Below are positions 7,974 to 16,231 of a DNA stretch of 64,000 bases, one piece after another. The notes below the pieces were generated by a model. It saw nothing but the letters and a program-made list of their open reading frames with translations, did not search any database and had not been told where the DNA came from. A program made the translations under genes and the position numbers. The DNA comes from CAVRUH01 sp963822595 (GTDB lineage Bacteria; Chlamydiota; Chlamydiia; Chlamydiales; Waddliaceae), in the NCBI GenBank assembly GCA_963822595.1, contig CAWGIG010000001.1, positions 930,001 through 994,000 of the forward strand, given 5' to 3'. How positions within the stretch are numbered: position 1 is the stretch's first letter; each line of letters begins with the position of its first letter.

Positions 7974-10834
7974 TGAGTTGGACGCCTAAAGTTTGATATA
8001 ATGAGCTTCTCTTCTTTGATTAACTTTTTCAGATCAACAAGAAGTTGATCCTTTTCTTCATGGTGTCGCACCTCAGCAGATAATGTTAGCTCTTCCTTAT
8101 ATTTATCCAGCGCCTCTTCAGGTTTAACGGTTCCTTCCATTATTTTTTTGCGTAATTCTTCTTGCTGTGTGCTCAAGTCCTTCATTTGATCTTTCAATTT
8201 ATTCAGATTAGCATACTCGCCAACACGGGCTGTATCGATTGTCTGATCGGCGCTATCGTAAACTCGATATAATGCATTAAAAAGACTATCTCTTTCTTCT
8301 TGCGAAACACTCAAAGAACGAATGAATATCACGAGCTGCATTCTTTGAAGCGAAGACGTTTGGTCTCCCCATGGAATCATTGAAGTGCCAGGGACTCCAT
8401 ATTTAATCGATCTTAAAAGACGCAGATCGTCCCGACTATCGACCCAATGCAGATTCGTCAGCATTCGGGGCTTGGCATCATACATAGAGCCGGCACGGTA
8501 TCCTGTCCCGTCAGCTTCGACACCATGACAAACCGAGCAGTTCAATTCAAAGAATGTTTGACCCGCATTGATATTTTCTTGTGTATAGTATTTTTTCTTG
8601 ATGTAATAAAGATTCTTTTCAATCCCTCCCGTTTTATTTGGATATACATTAAAGACATCTTCAACGTTTTCATCGGATGGATTCTGCAAATCTGGAGCAG
8701 GCCCTTTTATACCTTCCCCTTCTTGCTTCATTTCTTTTAACGCATCGGCTGGAGTATATTGCCATTTTGGAACGTCCTTTGAATTTTTAATAACCTCTCC
8801 ACCTAGTAGAGAAGAGAAGATCCAGTCGACCATTTGATTAATCTCACTCTCGGAAATAACAGGAATTCCATCCGCCGTTGCCTTGTCTTCCGCCACTTCA
8901 CCCCATGGAGGCATAGGTGTTCCTTTAACTCCGTGAGTAATTGATGTGACAACGTTTTCACGCGTGAAGTTTCTTAAGAAGTCGGCATTTCGCAAGTTTT
9001 TGGGGATAGGATAAATCCACTCAGCGACAGGTCCATTTCCATAAAGATATTCCCCATGGCATTGCGCGCAATAAGTTTGATAGGCTAATTCGGGATCAAA
9101 ACCTTTTTTCTCCCAAATTTCTCGGACCTGATCTCGATTTCTCTTTCCTAGAATGTCTAGCATATAGGTTAAGGCATAGAACTTACTATCGTCAAACGGC
9201 AATGTCGGCATAATCGAACGCACTGTATGGCGACTTGGTTTGCGGAAATGTTCTATCAACCACTCATCGGTGCGATAAATCCCCGACCAATTAGGTCGTG
9301 GACCTACGAGACGTCCCAATCCATACTCTTGGACAAACATCATTAACACGCGATGAACTCTGTCTTCCCAGCCGGTTTCTTGATGTTTTGCTCTCTTTGC
9401 AAATCCAAAATTGGAATAAAATGACTCGATTGTATCCGGATATTTAGTTTCAATTTCTTCTAACAACGAACCTTCCCGCACATTATCAATGATATGATCA
9501 TCGATTTCTTTGCCATGTTCTTCGATAGCTTTTACGATTTCAGAACCTTCAATGTTTTCAGGGAATAATTTCTTAAACCACTGAGTTTCTTTGTAGTGGG
9601 TTTCAAAATCATCATTCCCTTGGGTTGCTTTGTATCCGATGTTCGATTCAAATCCCTTCAGGCGATGGCATGCTGCGCACCCTTCTGTTGCAAAAATCGT
9701 CATCGAATAGCGTAGATCATGTAATTCACCCGGATTGATCGGTTTTTCAATCGAAGTTTTTTCTCCGTTTTCCCATTTTGTGATCTTTTTCTTGTAATCA
9801 CTTTCAGATCGAGCCATCCCTCTTCCTCTTTGGGACAATAGGAATGTCATCAAATCCTCCAATTCAGGATGGTCGAGACGGTAGTTCGGCATTGTGGACG
9901 TTTTTAAATCGGCTTGGGGCCATACGATTGATTGTTTAATAAACCAGGGATATTTTAGTCCCTCCATGGAGAGTTCAGGACCCACACCTCCACGGGCAAA
10001 ACCTTCAATTCTGTGACAGGCATAACAAGCTTGCGAAATATAAAGCTCTTCCCCGCGCTTATAATGTTTGAGAAATACGTCGTCCTTGCCGGGCTGATGA
10101 CACTGAACGCACTTAGCTTCCATGAGCCCGCCCACAAAAATAGGTGTTGTTTGAAATAAAAGAGCATGTCCGGGCTTGTGATTAAAGACGCTGGCAAATT
10201 TTGGATCGTTTTCAGGATCAGACTCGGTAAATTTGGGTTCGGGACCTTCAAATTCTTCTTCATACTGCCCATCAAAAACGGGGCCATGCGCCTTTTCTGT
10301 GGTTAATCCGTTGCCGTTACCATTATGACAGGAGGTGCAGCCATATTCTTCCATCGGATGATATTGAAATGGACGGGTTTCTCCTTTCATCAACGGGTGC
10401 ATCCGAAGAACTTTCGTCACATCATAAGTAAGATCTCCGACCTTAACTGTTTTATATCCTTTTAACCGTTCAGCTTCCTTGGTGTTTCCCTCTACTTCAA
10501 GAGAGGCGATTTTGTCATCGAGATGTTTCCATACACTGTCTTCGCCTGTTAACGCAAAATGACTGAATTGCAACGCAACGTGACAGGAGGTACAACGATC
10601 AATTGTGGGAGAACTATGATCCTCTTTTTCGAAAACAATCTGTTTAATGCCAAAAGTGAAGGGCGGGGGTGGCTTTCCTGTGTACTCCGATCTAAATTTT
10701 TCCAAATCCCAGTAAATGTCTTGGTAGATTTTGTATTCGGGAAAAATTTCTCTATATAAAAAGGCTCCAAAAAAAAGCGTTGCGACTACACCTAGAAAAA
10801 TCAGAGAGAGTTGATAATAATATTCTGAACGCAT
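7955..10834 (-). CDS. Heptahaem membrane-anchored cytochrome c of the bc complex
   Basis: About 959 residues from ATG 10834, which lies one base after the cytochrome b stop; a longer reading from 10906 would overlap that gene. An N-terminal membrane helix (LSLIFLGVVATLFFGAFLY) is followed by a large outer domain with seven CXXCH motifs: CTSCH, CTSCH, CVQCH, CYACH, CAACH, CAQCH and CSVCH. The last two sit in typical mono-haem cytochrome c folds (CAQCHGEYLYG, CSVCHGVEADG, with later GTPMPPWG and GTSMIPWG Met-ligand loops). A coiled coil closes the protein. Ordinary cytochrome c1 has one haem; this protein replaces c1 in the operon and probably wires the Rieske/cytochrome b core to the CcoN oxidase. 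The C-terminus is frame-disrupted at about 7955-8010. Confidence 0.85.
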   Translation of the reverse strand: MRSEYYYQLSLIFLGVVATLFFGAFLYREIFPEYKIYQDIYWDLEKFRSEYTGKPPPPFTFGIKQIVFEKEDHSSPTIDRCTSCHVALQFSHFALTGEDSVWKHLDDKIASLEVEGNTKEAERLKGYKTVKVGDLTYDVTKVLRMHPLMKGETRPFQYHPMEEYGCTSCHNGNGNGLTTEKAHGPVFDGQYEEEFEGPEPKFTESDPENDPKFASVFNHKPGHALLFQTTPIFVGGLMEAKCVQCHQPGKDDVFLKHYKRGEELYISQACYACHRIEGFARGGVGPELSMEGLKYPWFIKQSIVWPQADLKTSTMPNYRLDHPELEDLMTFLLSQRGRGMARSESDYKKKITKWENGEKTSIEKPINPGELHDLRYSMTIFATEGCAACHRLKGFESNIGYKATQGNDDFETHYKETQWFKKLFPENIEGSEIVKAIEEHGKEIDDHIIDNVREGSLLEEIETKYPDTIESFYSNFGFAKRAKHQETGWEDRVHRVLMMFVQEYGLGRLVGPRPNWSGIYRTDEWLIEHFRKPSRHTVRSIMPTLPFDDSKFYALTYMLDILGKRNRDQVREIWEKKGFDPELAYQTYCAQCHGEYLYGNGPVAEWIYPIPKNLRNADFLRNFTRENVVTSITHGVKGTPMPPWGEVAEDKATADGIPVISESEINQMVDWIFSSLLGGEVIKNSKDVPKWQYTPADALKEMKQEGEGIKGPAPDLQNPSDENVEDVFNVYPNKTGGIEKNLYYIKKKYYTQENINAGQTFFELNCSVCHGVEADGTGYRAGSMYDAKPRMLTNLHWVDSRDDLRLLRSIKYGVPGTSMIPWGDQTSSLQRMQLVIFIRSLSVSQEERDSLFNALYRVYDSADQTIDTARVGEYANLNKLKDQMKDLSTQQEELRKKIMEGTVKPEEALDKYKEELTLSAEVRHHEEKDQLLVDLKKLIKEEKLIISNFRRPTHWKINF

Positions 10835-10835
10835 A

Positions 10836-12161
10836 TTAGTGCCTCGCAAAGGTTTCTGTCCACGGCCATATCCAACCCCAATTCGCTCCGCGGAAGTAGG
10901 TTCCAATGATTACCAAAATCCCCTGCAATGACATAAATAGCGTATAAAGGAAGATGCCTAAATAGCGGCTCTTATGAAACCAAACTCCTGAACCTTTGGG
11001 ATTCCGATCGATATAAGGAATAATCATTAATCCCACAACCATCAATCCGGGTATCGCTACCCCTCCCCAAAAAGCATCATAAGCTACCATCTCTTGCAAT
11101 CCCAAGAAATACCAAGGTGCTTTCGAAGGATTCGGAGGCTTCGAAGGATTTGCCGGCTCTTCCAAGGGGGCATTAATAAAGGATAATCCTAATACAAGTA
11201 CCAGCGTGAACAGAAACGCAACCATCTCGGCTCTTAGTAGGTGAGGCCACGTGAAAATAAAATTGTAAGGACCTTTATCAACGGTAGGACATGTCCCGCG
11301 AACGAGCTCCATTAAACCATAGGTTCTCTTAACACCCGGAGCAAACGATTCTTTTGTGTCGGAACGCTGTACGACCCGATAAGGATCGGGCATAATGAGA
11401 TCGGGAGGACGAGATAAGCCGCCATCTTTTCTTATTCTCCAGAAATGAACACCGATAAGAGTCCCCGTCAACAGAGGCAAAGCGGCGACGTGGAGCACAT
11501 AGAAGCGAATCAAAGCATCCTGACCCACGTTTGTAGAAGCCAATAGCATCACCCTATTTACATTGTACTCAAAGCCAGGCAGATTCGGAGCATACCCCGC
11601 AATATTTGTTCCTACAGTCACCGCCCAAAAGGATAATTGATCCCAAGGGAGCAAGTACCCGGTAAAGCTCAGGATAAGCGTCAGCACCATTAAAACAACG
11701 CCGACAGCCCAGTTGAATTTTCTCATTCCCTTGTAGGATCCGGTATAAAAGACCCGAGACATATGCAGAAAGACAAACAGCACCATCATATGGGCGCTCC
11801 AGCGGTGCATATTGCGGAACATCATCGCAAACGGAGTCGTGTCTTGCCAATCTTTCATGATGTCATAGGCGCGGTCTTCTGCAGGAATATAGTAGAACAT
11901 CAGAATCACACCAGTGATCGTCAATAATAGAAATAGACTCGCCGTGATTGTCCCGAGGCCAAGAGTATAAAAGGGATCGATGGAATGCTTGTGGCATTTT
12001 ACCGGATGGAAATGGAGGAAAAAGTTTTTAAAAACAATTTCCGAACGATCCACATCATTATTTGGATAGTTATGTCGAAAAATAGAGCGCCCAAAATCTT
12101 TAGGAAGATTGATGAGATGCTCTAAAAACGTTTCCTTTCGCTTACCCTTTAATACAGCCAT
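10836..12161 (-). CDS. petB: Cytochrome b of a bc-type quinol oxidoreductase
   Basis: A 441-residue membrane protein that oxidises quinol and carries two b haems. Visible: MHRWSAHMMVLFVFLHMSR with paired haem histidines, SFTGYLLPWDQ, a second helix with LHVAALPLLTG and GVHFW supplying the other haem ligands, and a Qo-site loop KAPWYFLGLQEM in place of the PEWY of mitochondrial enzymes. It continues past the four-helix haem core into subunit IV-like helices, so it is a fused full-length form. The start is ATG 12161, preceded by GAGGA, 11 nt after the Rieske stop. Co-directional with Rieske upstream and the heptahaem cytochrome downstream. Confidence 0.9.
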   Translation of the reverse strand: MAVLKGKRKETFLEHLINLPKDFGRSIFRHNYPNNDVDRSEIVFKNFFLHFHPVKCHKHSIDPFYTLGLGTITASLFLLLTITGVILMFYYIPAEDRAYDIMKDWQDTTPFAMMFRNMHRWSAHMMVLFVFLHMSRVFYTGSYKGMRKFNWAVGVVLMVLTLILSFTGYLLPWDQLSFWAVTVGTNIAGYAPNLPGFEYNVNRVMLLASTNVGQDALIRFYVLHVAALPLLTGTLIGVHFWRIRKDGGLSRPPDLIMPDPYRVVQRSDTKESFAPGVKRTYGLMELVRGTCPTVDKGPYNFIFTWPHLLRAEMVAFLFTLVLVLGLSFINAPLEEPANPSKPPNPSKAPWYFLGLQEMVAYDAFWGGVAIPGLMVVGLMIIPYIDRNPKGSGVWFHKSRYLGIFLYTLFMSLQGILVIIGTYFRGANWGWIWPWTETFARH

Positions 12162-12172
12162 TTGATTCCTCG

Positions 12173-12685
12173 TTATGCTACCGGTGTATACCAGGACTCT
12201 TCCCAATTAAGGGAAGTCTTGGATTTATCCACCATTAATTCTCCGGATGCCCCTTTATAAATTTGAAAGAAGACCAAAGGCAAAGGCGCCGGACCTCCGG
12301 TATTTCTTCCATAACGGTCATAAGTTGATCCATGACAAGGACAGGCATATCCTGTTTCTACCAAGTTCACAGTGCATCCCAAATGAGTACACACGCCGGT
12401 TTGTACTCTAACTTTTCCGGAAAGCGTCTCCACAAAAACTTTTTGTTTTGCATTAAACACCTTGCCATCTCGCGAAAGAACTTCTTCAGGTCTACCAATA
12501 GAAAAAACGCTGGGAGGCACTTTCATGGCATTCGGATAAAGAAAACCAAGAAACGATGCATTAAATAGGGAGCCCGCCCCCAATAAGCATGCACCCACAC
12601 CCATCAAAGCTAAAAATGAGCGGCGGGTAACCAACGGATCGTTATCATCTTTATCAACATTCAGTGAATTTCTATACTTTGGCAT
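12173..12685 (-). CDS. petA: Rieske [2Fe-2S] protein with twin-arginine signal
   Basis: A 170-residue Rieske iron-sulfur protein. The cluster-binding boxes are CTHLGC and CPCHGS, about 17 residues apart, with a GPAPLPL proline loop after them. The N-terminus carries a twin-arginine motif (TRRSFLALMG) ahead of a hydrophobic helix, so export of the folded, cluster-loaded domain probably uses the Tat system; tatA and tatC are present at 32.9-33.8 kb. It transfers an electron from quinol at the cytochrome b Qo site to cytochrome c. The start directly follows the CcoS-like stop. Confidence 0.93.
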   Translation of the reverse strand: MPKYRNSLNVDKDDNDPLVTRRSFLALMGVGACLLGAGSLFNASFLGFLYPNAMKVPPSVFSIGRPEEVLSRDGKVFNAKQKVFVETLSGKVRVQTGVCTHLGCTVNLVETGYACPCHGSTYDRYGRNTGGPAPLPLVFFQIYKGASGELMVDKSKTSLNWEESWYTPVA

Positions 12686-12835
12686 TTATTTGTTTTCCTC
12701 ATCTCGAAACATTTGATATTTTACATCTTCAGGATCATCAAATTGTCCCTTTTGCAGATAATAGATATAAATGAGCATTCCGGATAATGCAAATGAAATT
12801 GTTCCTGCTATATACCAAATCATCATCCAATCCAT
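12686..12835 (-). CDS. CcoS-like small membrane protein (cbb3 assembly)
   Basis: A 49-residue peptide with one N-terminal membrane helix followed by LQKGQFDDPEDVKYQMFRDE. This matches the CcoS pattern, in which a helix is followed by SGQFDDLEGP and an acidic end; CcoS is needed for cofactor insertion into cbb3 oxidase. It overlaps the preceding flavoprotein gene by 13 nt and abuts the Rieske start, which supports it being a real gene. Finding it at the front of the bc genes ties the whole 10-kb run together as one bc/cbb3 unit. Confidence 0.7.
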   Translation of the reverse strand: MDWMMIWYIAGTISFALSGMLIYIYYLQKGQFDDPEDVKYQMFRDEENK

Positions 12836-14658
12836 CTAAAAGAGTAATTCATCGCATCCATCGTCACGGCTTGAGTCGGACACTTCTCGGCACAAAGCCC
12901 GCAACGAATGCAAAGATCCTCATTTTTTAACATGGCCGATCCCATTTCATCCATTTCTTCTTCTTCCATATTCTCAGTGTCCACTCCGTAATAATTATCC
13001 ACAGCTCTTCGCAAATTTCCTTCCCCTAAATCGAGGTTGAGTTTGCTGATAGGGACAAGTTTCAAGCAATTGGAAGGGCAAACATCCACGCACCCATTGC
13101 ATTTGATGCAAAGGCTTCCATCAAAAACAGGGCTCACATGACACTGCAGACAGCGATTCGCCTGCTCATGCGCCTCTTCCGCCGTGTAATTATTCTCCAC
13201 CAAATTGTAATTGTGAATGCGAATGCTCGCCGGCTGCATCGAAGGCAGCGACCACTTTGTTCGAAGATAAGTCTTATCCCGGATAGGCGTAATCTCAGTA
13301 AACTCTCCGACAAACTCTTGATAAGGCTTTGTCCCGCGCAAGTCTTCGTCAATAGCCCTTGCAGCATCTTGTCCGTGTCGAATGGCCGTAATGAATAGAG
13401 CAGGACCAAATGCTGCATCTCCTCCCGCATATACTCCTGGGACTGATGTACGCCCTGTTTTTCTTTCCGTTTGAATCACTCCGCGCTCGATAATCAGCTG
13501 ATCTTTTTTGTCCCATCCATCAAGAAAACTTGTATCCATTCCCTGACCGATCGCTAAAGCGATTGTGTTGCATGGAATGACAAACTCGGTATCGGGGATT
13601 GTTAAAGGATTAAAACGGAAGTTATGTTCAAAAAGTCGCGATATTTTTTGTACCTTCAGCCCAATAATGTTCCCTTCCGCATCCCTCACAACAGCTTTTG
13701 GGGCCACTCGAGTAATAATTGTGATTCCTTCCTCTAAACCATCTTCAATTTCAAATTCATCGGCAGTTTGTTCATCGCGGGATTCCAAACACACCATAGT
13801 CACTTTCTTGGCATTATTTCGAATAGAGGTCCTAGCAACGTCGAAGGCTACGTTTCCGCCGCCAACCACAACCATGTTATCTTTGATTTTCCATTCTCCA
13901 TCGACACATTTCACGCGCAAATAGTCGATTCCGCGGATGATGTCGGGAGCGTCCGCGCCTTCAATAGGTAAATCTCTCGATTTCCAGAGGCCTACACCCA
14001 CAAAAACGGCATTGTAGTTCGCTTGAAGTTCCGTCATGGTAATGTCATGACCTACTTTTTTGTTGCAAAGGATGCGCGCACCCAAGTGTTCAATAGCTCC
14101 GCATTCGTTCAAAACAACATCATTTTTAAGTCGGTAGGAGGGGACACCATAGACGAGCATGCCGCCTGGCAAGGGCATCATTTCGTAGATGTCTACAGCA
14201 TAACCTAAACGCAAAAGATCGTGAGCTACACTGTAGGAAGCTACCCCGCCACCGATGCAAGCGACTTTGAGTCCATTTGGCGTTGGCTTTGTCGAACCAC
14301 GAGCATAACTCATTTCCAAGGATCTGATGTGGGCTTCTTTGCTTAGTCCAAACCATTCATCAAGAAAGCGTTTTTGTGCTCTGATCGTCAGGGTTTTGTC
14401 GACTCGATCGCGCCTGCAAGAAAGTTCGCAGGGAGCGCCGCAAATCATGCCGCAAATGGAGGCGAAAGGATTCGGACCGCGAGCTATTTTGTAGCCTTCC
14501 AAGTAGTTTCCTGCATGGAGAGCTATCATATAGGCGCGGGGGTCTGTATTTACAGGACACCCATCGCGGCAATCGATTTGCCGGATGTAGTAATCCAAGT
14601 CTGGAATTACCACATCATAAATGTCTTTATATGCGGCAATGACATCTTCGTCAGACAA
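12823..14658 (-). CDS. GltD-like NAD(P)H:acceptor flavoprotein with ferredoxin domain
   Basis: A 611-residue FAD/NAD(P)-binding protein. N-terminal four-cysteine Fe-S region (DCRDGCPVNTD, then ICGAPCELSCRRDRVD) as in the small subunit of glutamate synthase; FAD fold with CIGGGVASYSVAHDL near residues 132-147; NAD(P) fold with VVVGGGNVAFDVART; second FAD contact VPGVYAGGDAAFGP. The C-terminus holds two 4Fe-4S motifs (CIKCNGCVDVCP and CIRCGLCAEKCP). No glutamate synthase large subunit is nearby, so a role as an electron-input module (NAD(P)H or ferredoxin to another acceptor) for the respiratory operon is my inference. First gene of that operon. Confidence 0.8.
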   Translation of the reverse strand: MSDEDVIAAYKDIYDVVIPDLDYYIRQIDCRDGCPVNTDPRAYMIALHAGNYLEGYKIARGPNPFASICGMICGAPCELSCRRDRVDKTLTIRAQKRFLDEWFGLSKEAHIRSLEMSYARGSTKPTPNGLKVACIGGGVASYSVAHDLLRLGYAVDIYEMMPLPGGMLVYGVPSYRLKNDVVLNECGAIEHLGARILCNKKVGHDITMTELQANYNAVFVGVGLWKSRDLPIEGADAPDIIRGIDYLRVKCVDGEWKIKDNMVVVGGGNVAFDVARTSIRNNAKKVTMVCLESRDEQTADEFEIEDGLEEGITIITRVAPKAVVRDAEGNIIGLKVQKISRLFEHNFRFNPLTIPDTEFVIPCNTIALAIGQGMDTSFLDGWDKKDQLIIERGVIQTERKTGRTSVPGVYAGGDAAFGPALFITAIRHGQDAARAIDEDLRGTKPYQEFVGEFTEITPIRDKTYLRTKWSLPSMQPASIRIHNYNLVENNYTAEEAHEQANRCLQCHVSPVFDGSLCIKCNGCVDVCPSNCLKLVPISKLNLDLGEGNLRRAVDNYYGVDTENMEEEEMDEMGSAMLKNEDLCIRCGLCAEKCPTQAVTMDAMNYSFRWIG

Positions 14659-14719
14659 GGCAGCTCCTATGTTTAAAACGGAAATTTACCAAATGTAACG
14701 GATTATTTTAAAGGTGAAT

Positions 14720-14754
14720 ATGGACGGCATGGACGGTATGGACAAAAATGGATG
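14720..14754. repeat. Short tggac-phrase repeat in the gap before the paralogue pair
   Basis: Three tandem copies of TATGGACGG-like units (TATGGACGGCATGGACGG, then TATGGAC). The phrase also builds the hairpin at 1926-1990. The 185-nt gap at 14659-14843 must also hold the promoter of the leftward respiratory operon, which I could not pin down. Confidence 0.4.
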
Positions 14755-14781
14755 ATCCTAAATCAGTCTATTTTCGTCAAT

Positions 14782-14810
14782 TTGACAAAATAAAATTATA
14801 TGTATATAAT
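14782..14810 (+). promoter_or_regulatory. Consensus sigma-70-type promoter of first coiled-coil paralogue
   Basis: TTGACA at 14782-14787 and TATAAT at 14805-14810, separated by exactly 17 nt, 33 nt before the start codon at 14844. The same arrangement recurs before the second paralogue. Confidence 0.8.
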
Positions 14811-14843
14811 AAATAATGTGCCTATTCTTTATAGAGGCTAATT

Positions 14844-16139
14844 ATGAACTCTCCCGTTTCCAATAATCCTCAAATTAAAAGTTATCAATTCACGCCAATA
14901 GGAACCGGTGAAATTACCAAGAAAGGTGTTGAAGGTGATAAGGCGATCTATCAACAGAAAGTTTCCTACAATGGCCGCGACTATACCCTTACTGTCAAAA
15001 TGGGTGCAAATGCTACCGATGATCAACTTCAAGTTGCCTTTGCTAATGCTCGAGAAAAAACTGCAGCTATCGCTGTGGCTTGTCGATTAGGAAAAGAGGA
15101 TAAAGATGGCAAGTTCGGAGCTACATCGATAAAAATACTTTCCGATAACAGAGTGCAAGTCACAGGGAATACCAAAACAAGCATTCAAAATTTCACGACG
15201 CTTACTAATAAAATCCTGAATAAACAAGCAAAAATAGAAAATAAATTAAAAAGCCTTGAAAATCAATCTTCAAAAGGAGATATGGATCCAAATGCAATAC
15301 TCAAAAAACAACAATGGACAGCGAAATATGAACAACTAACCAAGGGAGTAAAAATATTCGAAAAATCATCTCAAGAGAACGCCGTCAAAAAAACTGTTGG
15401 AGATACTAAGACCGAAGAGGAAACTCCACCACCTGTTCCGGAACGCGATGACAATTTTGAAGAGTTGGCTGAAAAAAAAACCGAAGCTGTATCAACCCAT
15501 CCTGATAGTTCTCAAATCAATTCTCACCCAACGCGCGAACCTAAAGAAGTAGAGAAACTTATAAAGGAAAAGAAGGCCGATTTAGAAAAGTTACATACAA
15601 AAGTTTCGACATATCCATCAAGAGATGAAACAAATAATAAGGAGATAACAGACACAAAGGCTGAAATAACGAAAATAAATCAAGAGTTAAGTGATCTTAG
15701 GAATGAATTAACAAAAGCAAACGAAGACAAAAAAGCTAAACTTGAAAATGAATACGCTCAGGGCAGCCCGAAACCCCCTTCCCTTACCCCGCCTCCTTCC
15801 CTTAATACACCCAATAGTAAGTTTGCTGAAATTTCCGACCTGACTTCTCAGCTAAGTAAATTGCAACAGGGAATAAGTTATGTTAGTGATCAAATCAACC
15901 AATTAGAAGCTAAAAATGATCAAAATAGTAGTAACGTTACGAAAAACGCTATTACTGAAGAAAATAATAAGCTGAGTGTATTACAAAATAATTATAAAGA
16001 GACATATGCTAAATTAAACGCCCTAACAAATCATACAATACAGGAAACCCAGAGCGACAATGTCTCTCAATCCGAGATAGATAAATTAACTAAGAGTCTA
16101 AGATCCATAGATTTAGGTGAATTGATCGGCGATGAATGA
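14844..16139 (+). CDS. Coiled-coil protein, paralogue 1 (function unknown)
   Basis: I do not recognise the family. 431 residues, strongly charged, with no membrane helix or signal peptide. Residues 1-120 form a compact domain shared with the next gene (GTGEI, VEGDKAIYQQKVSYN, YTLTVKM). The C-terminal two thirds are coiled-coil heptads rich in Lys/Glu/Gln with proline-rich breaks (TPPPVPERD, PKPPSLTPPPSL). It has its own consensus promoter and a GAGG ribosome binding site. A secreted effector or scaffold role is possible, given the coiled coils and private promoter, but is not shown by sequence. Confidence 0.7.
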   Translation: MNSPVSNNPQIKSYQFTPIGTGEITKKGVEGDKAIYQQKVSYNGRDYTLTVKMGANATDDQLQVAFANAREKTAAIAVACRLGKEDKDGKFGATSIKILSDNRVQVTGNTKTSIQNFTTLTNKILNKQAKIENKLKSLENQSSKGDMDPNAILKKQQWTAKYEQLTKGVKIFEKSSQENAVKKTVGDTKTEEETPPPVPERDDNFEELAEKKTEAVSTHPDSSQINSHPTREPKEVEKLIKEKKADLEKLHTKVSTYPSRDETNNKEITDTKAEITKINQELSDLRNELTKANEDKKAKLENEYAQGSPKPPSLTPPPSLNTPNSKFAEISDLTSQLSKLQQGISYVSDQINQLEAKNDQNSSNVTKNAITEENNKLSVLQNNYKETYAKLNALTNHTIQETQSDNVSQSEIDKLTKSLRSIDLGELIGDE

Positions 16140-16147
16140 TCCTGTCT

Positions 16148-16164
16148 GGGGATTAAAAATCCCC
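16148..16164 (+). terminator. Small hairpin after paralogue 1
   Basis: GGGGATT and AATCCCC arms around a 3-nt loop, 8 nt after the stop at 16139. There is no T-run, so termination is doubtful. Confidence 0.35.
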
Positions 16165-16169
16165 TCCGC

Positions 16170-16198
16170 TTGACAAACTAAAATAATTTTTATATAAT
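16170..16198 (+). promoter_or_regulatory. Consensus sigma-70-type promoter of second coiled-coil paralogue
   Basis: TTGACA at 16170-16175, 17-nt spacer, TATAAT at 16193-16198, 33 nt before the start codon at 16232. It mirrors the promoter of paralogue 1, with a similar leader ending in GAGGTTAATTATG versus GAGGCTAATTATG. Confidence 0.8.
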
Positions 16199-16231
16199 AA
16201 ATCATGGTGTTATTCTTACCCGAGGTTAATT

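Noticed and set aside
13565..13924. 119-residue rightward frame inside the GltD-like gene
   Set aside because: Antisense shadow; the opposite strand has a complete conserved protein.
12823..14658. True glutamate synthase small subunit (GltD)
   Set aside because: No large subunit nearby, an added C-terminal ferredoxin domain, and it heads a respiratory operon; only GltD-like is claimed.
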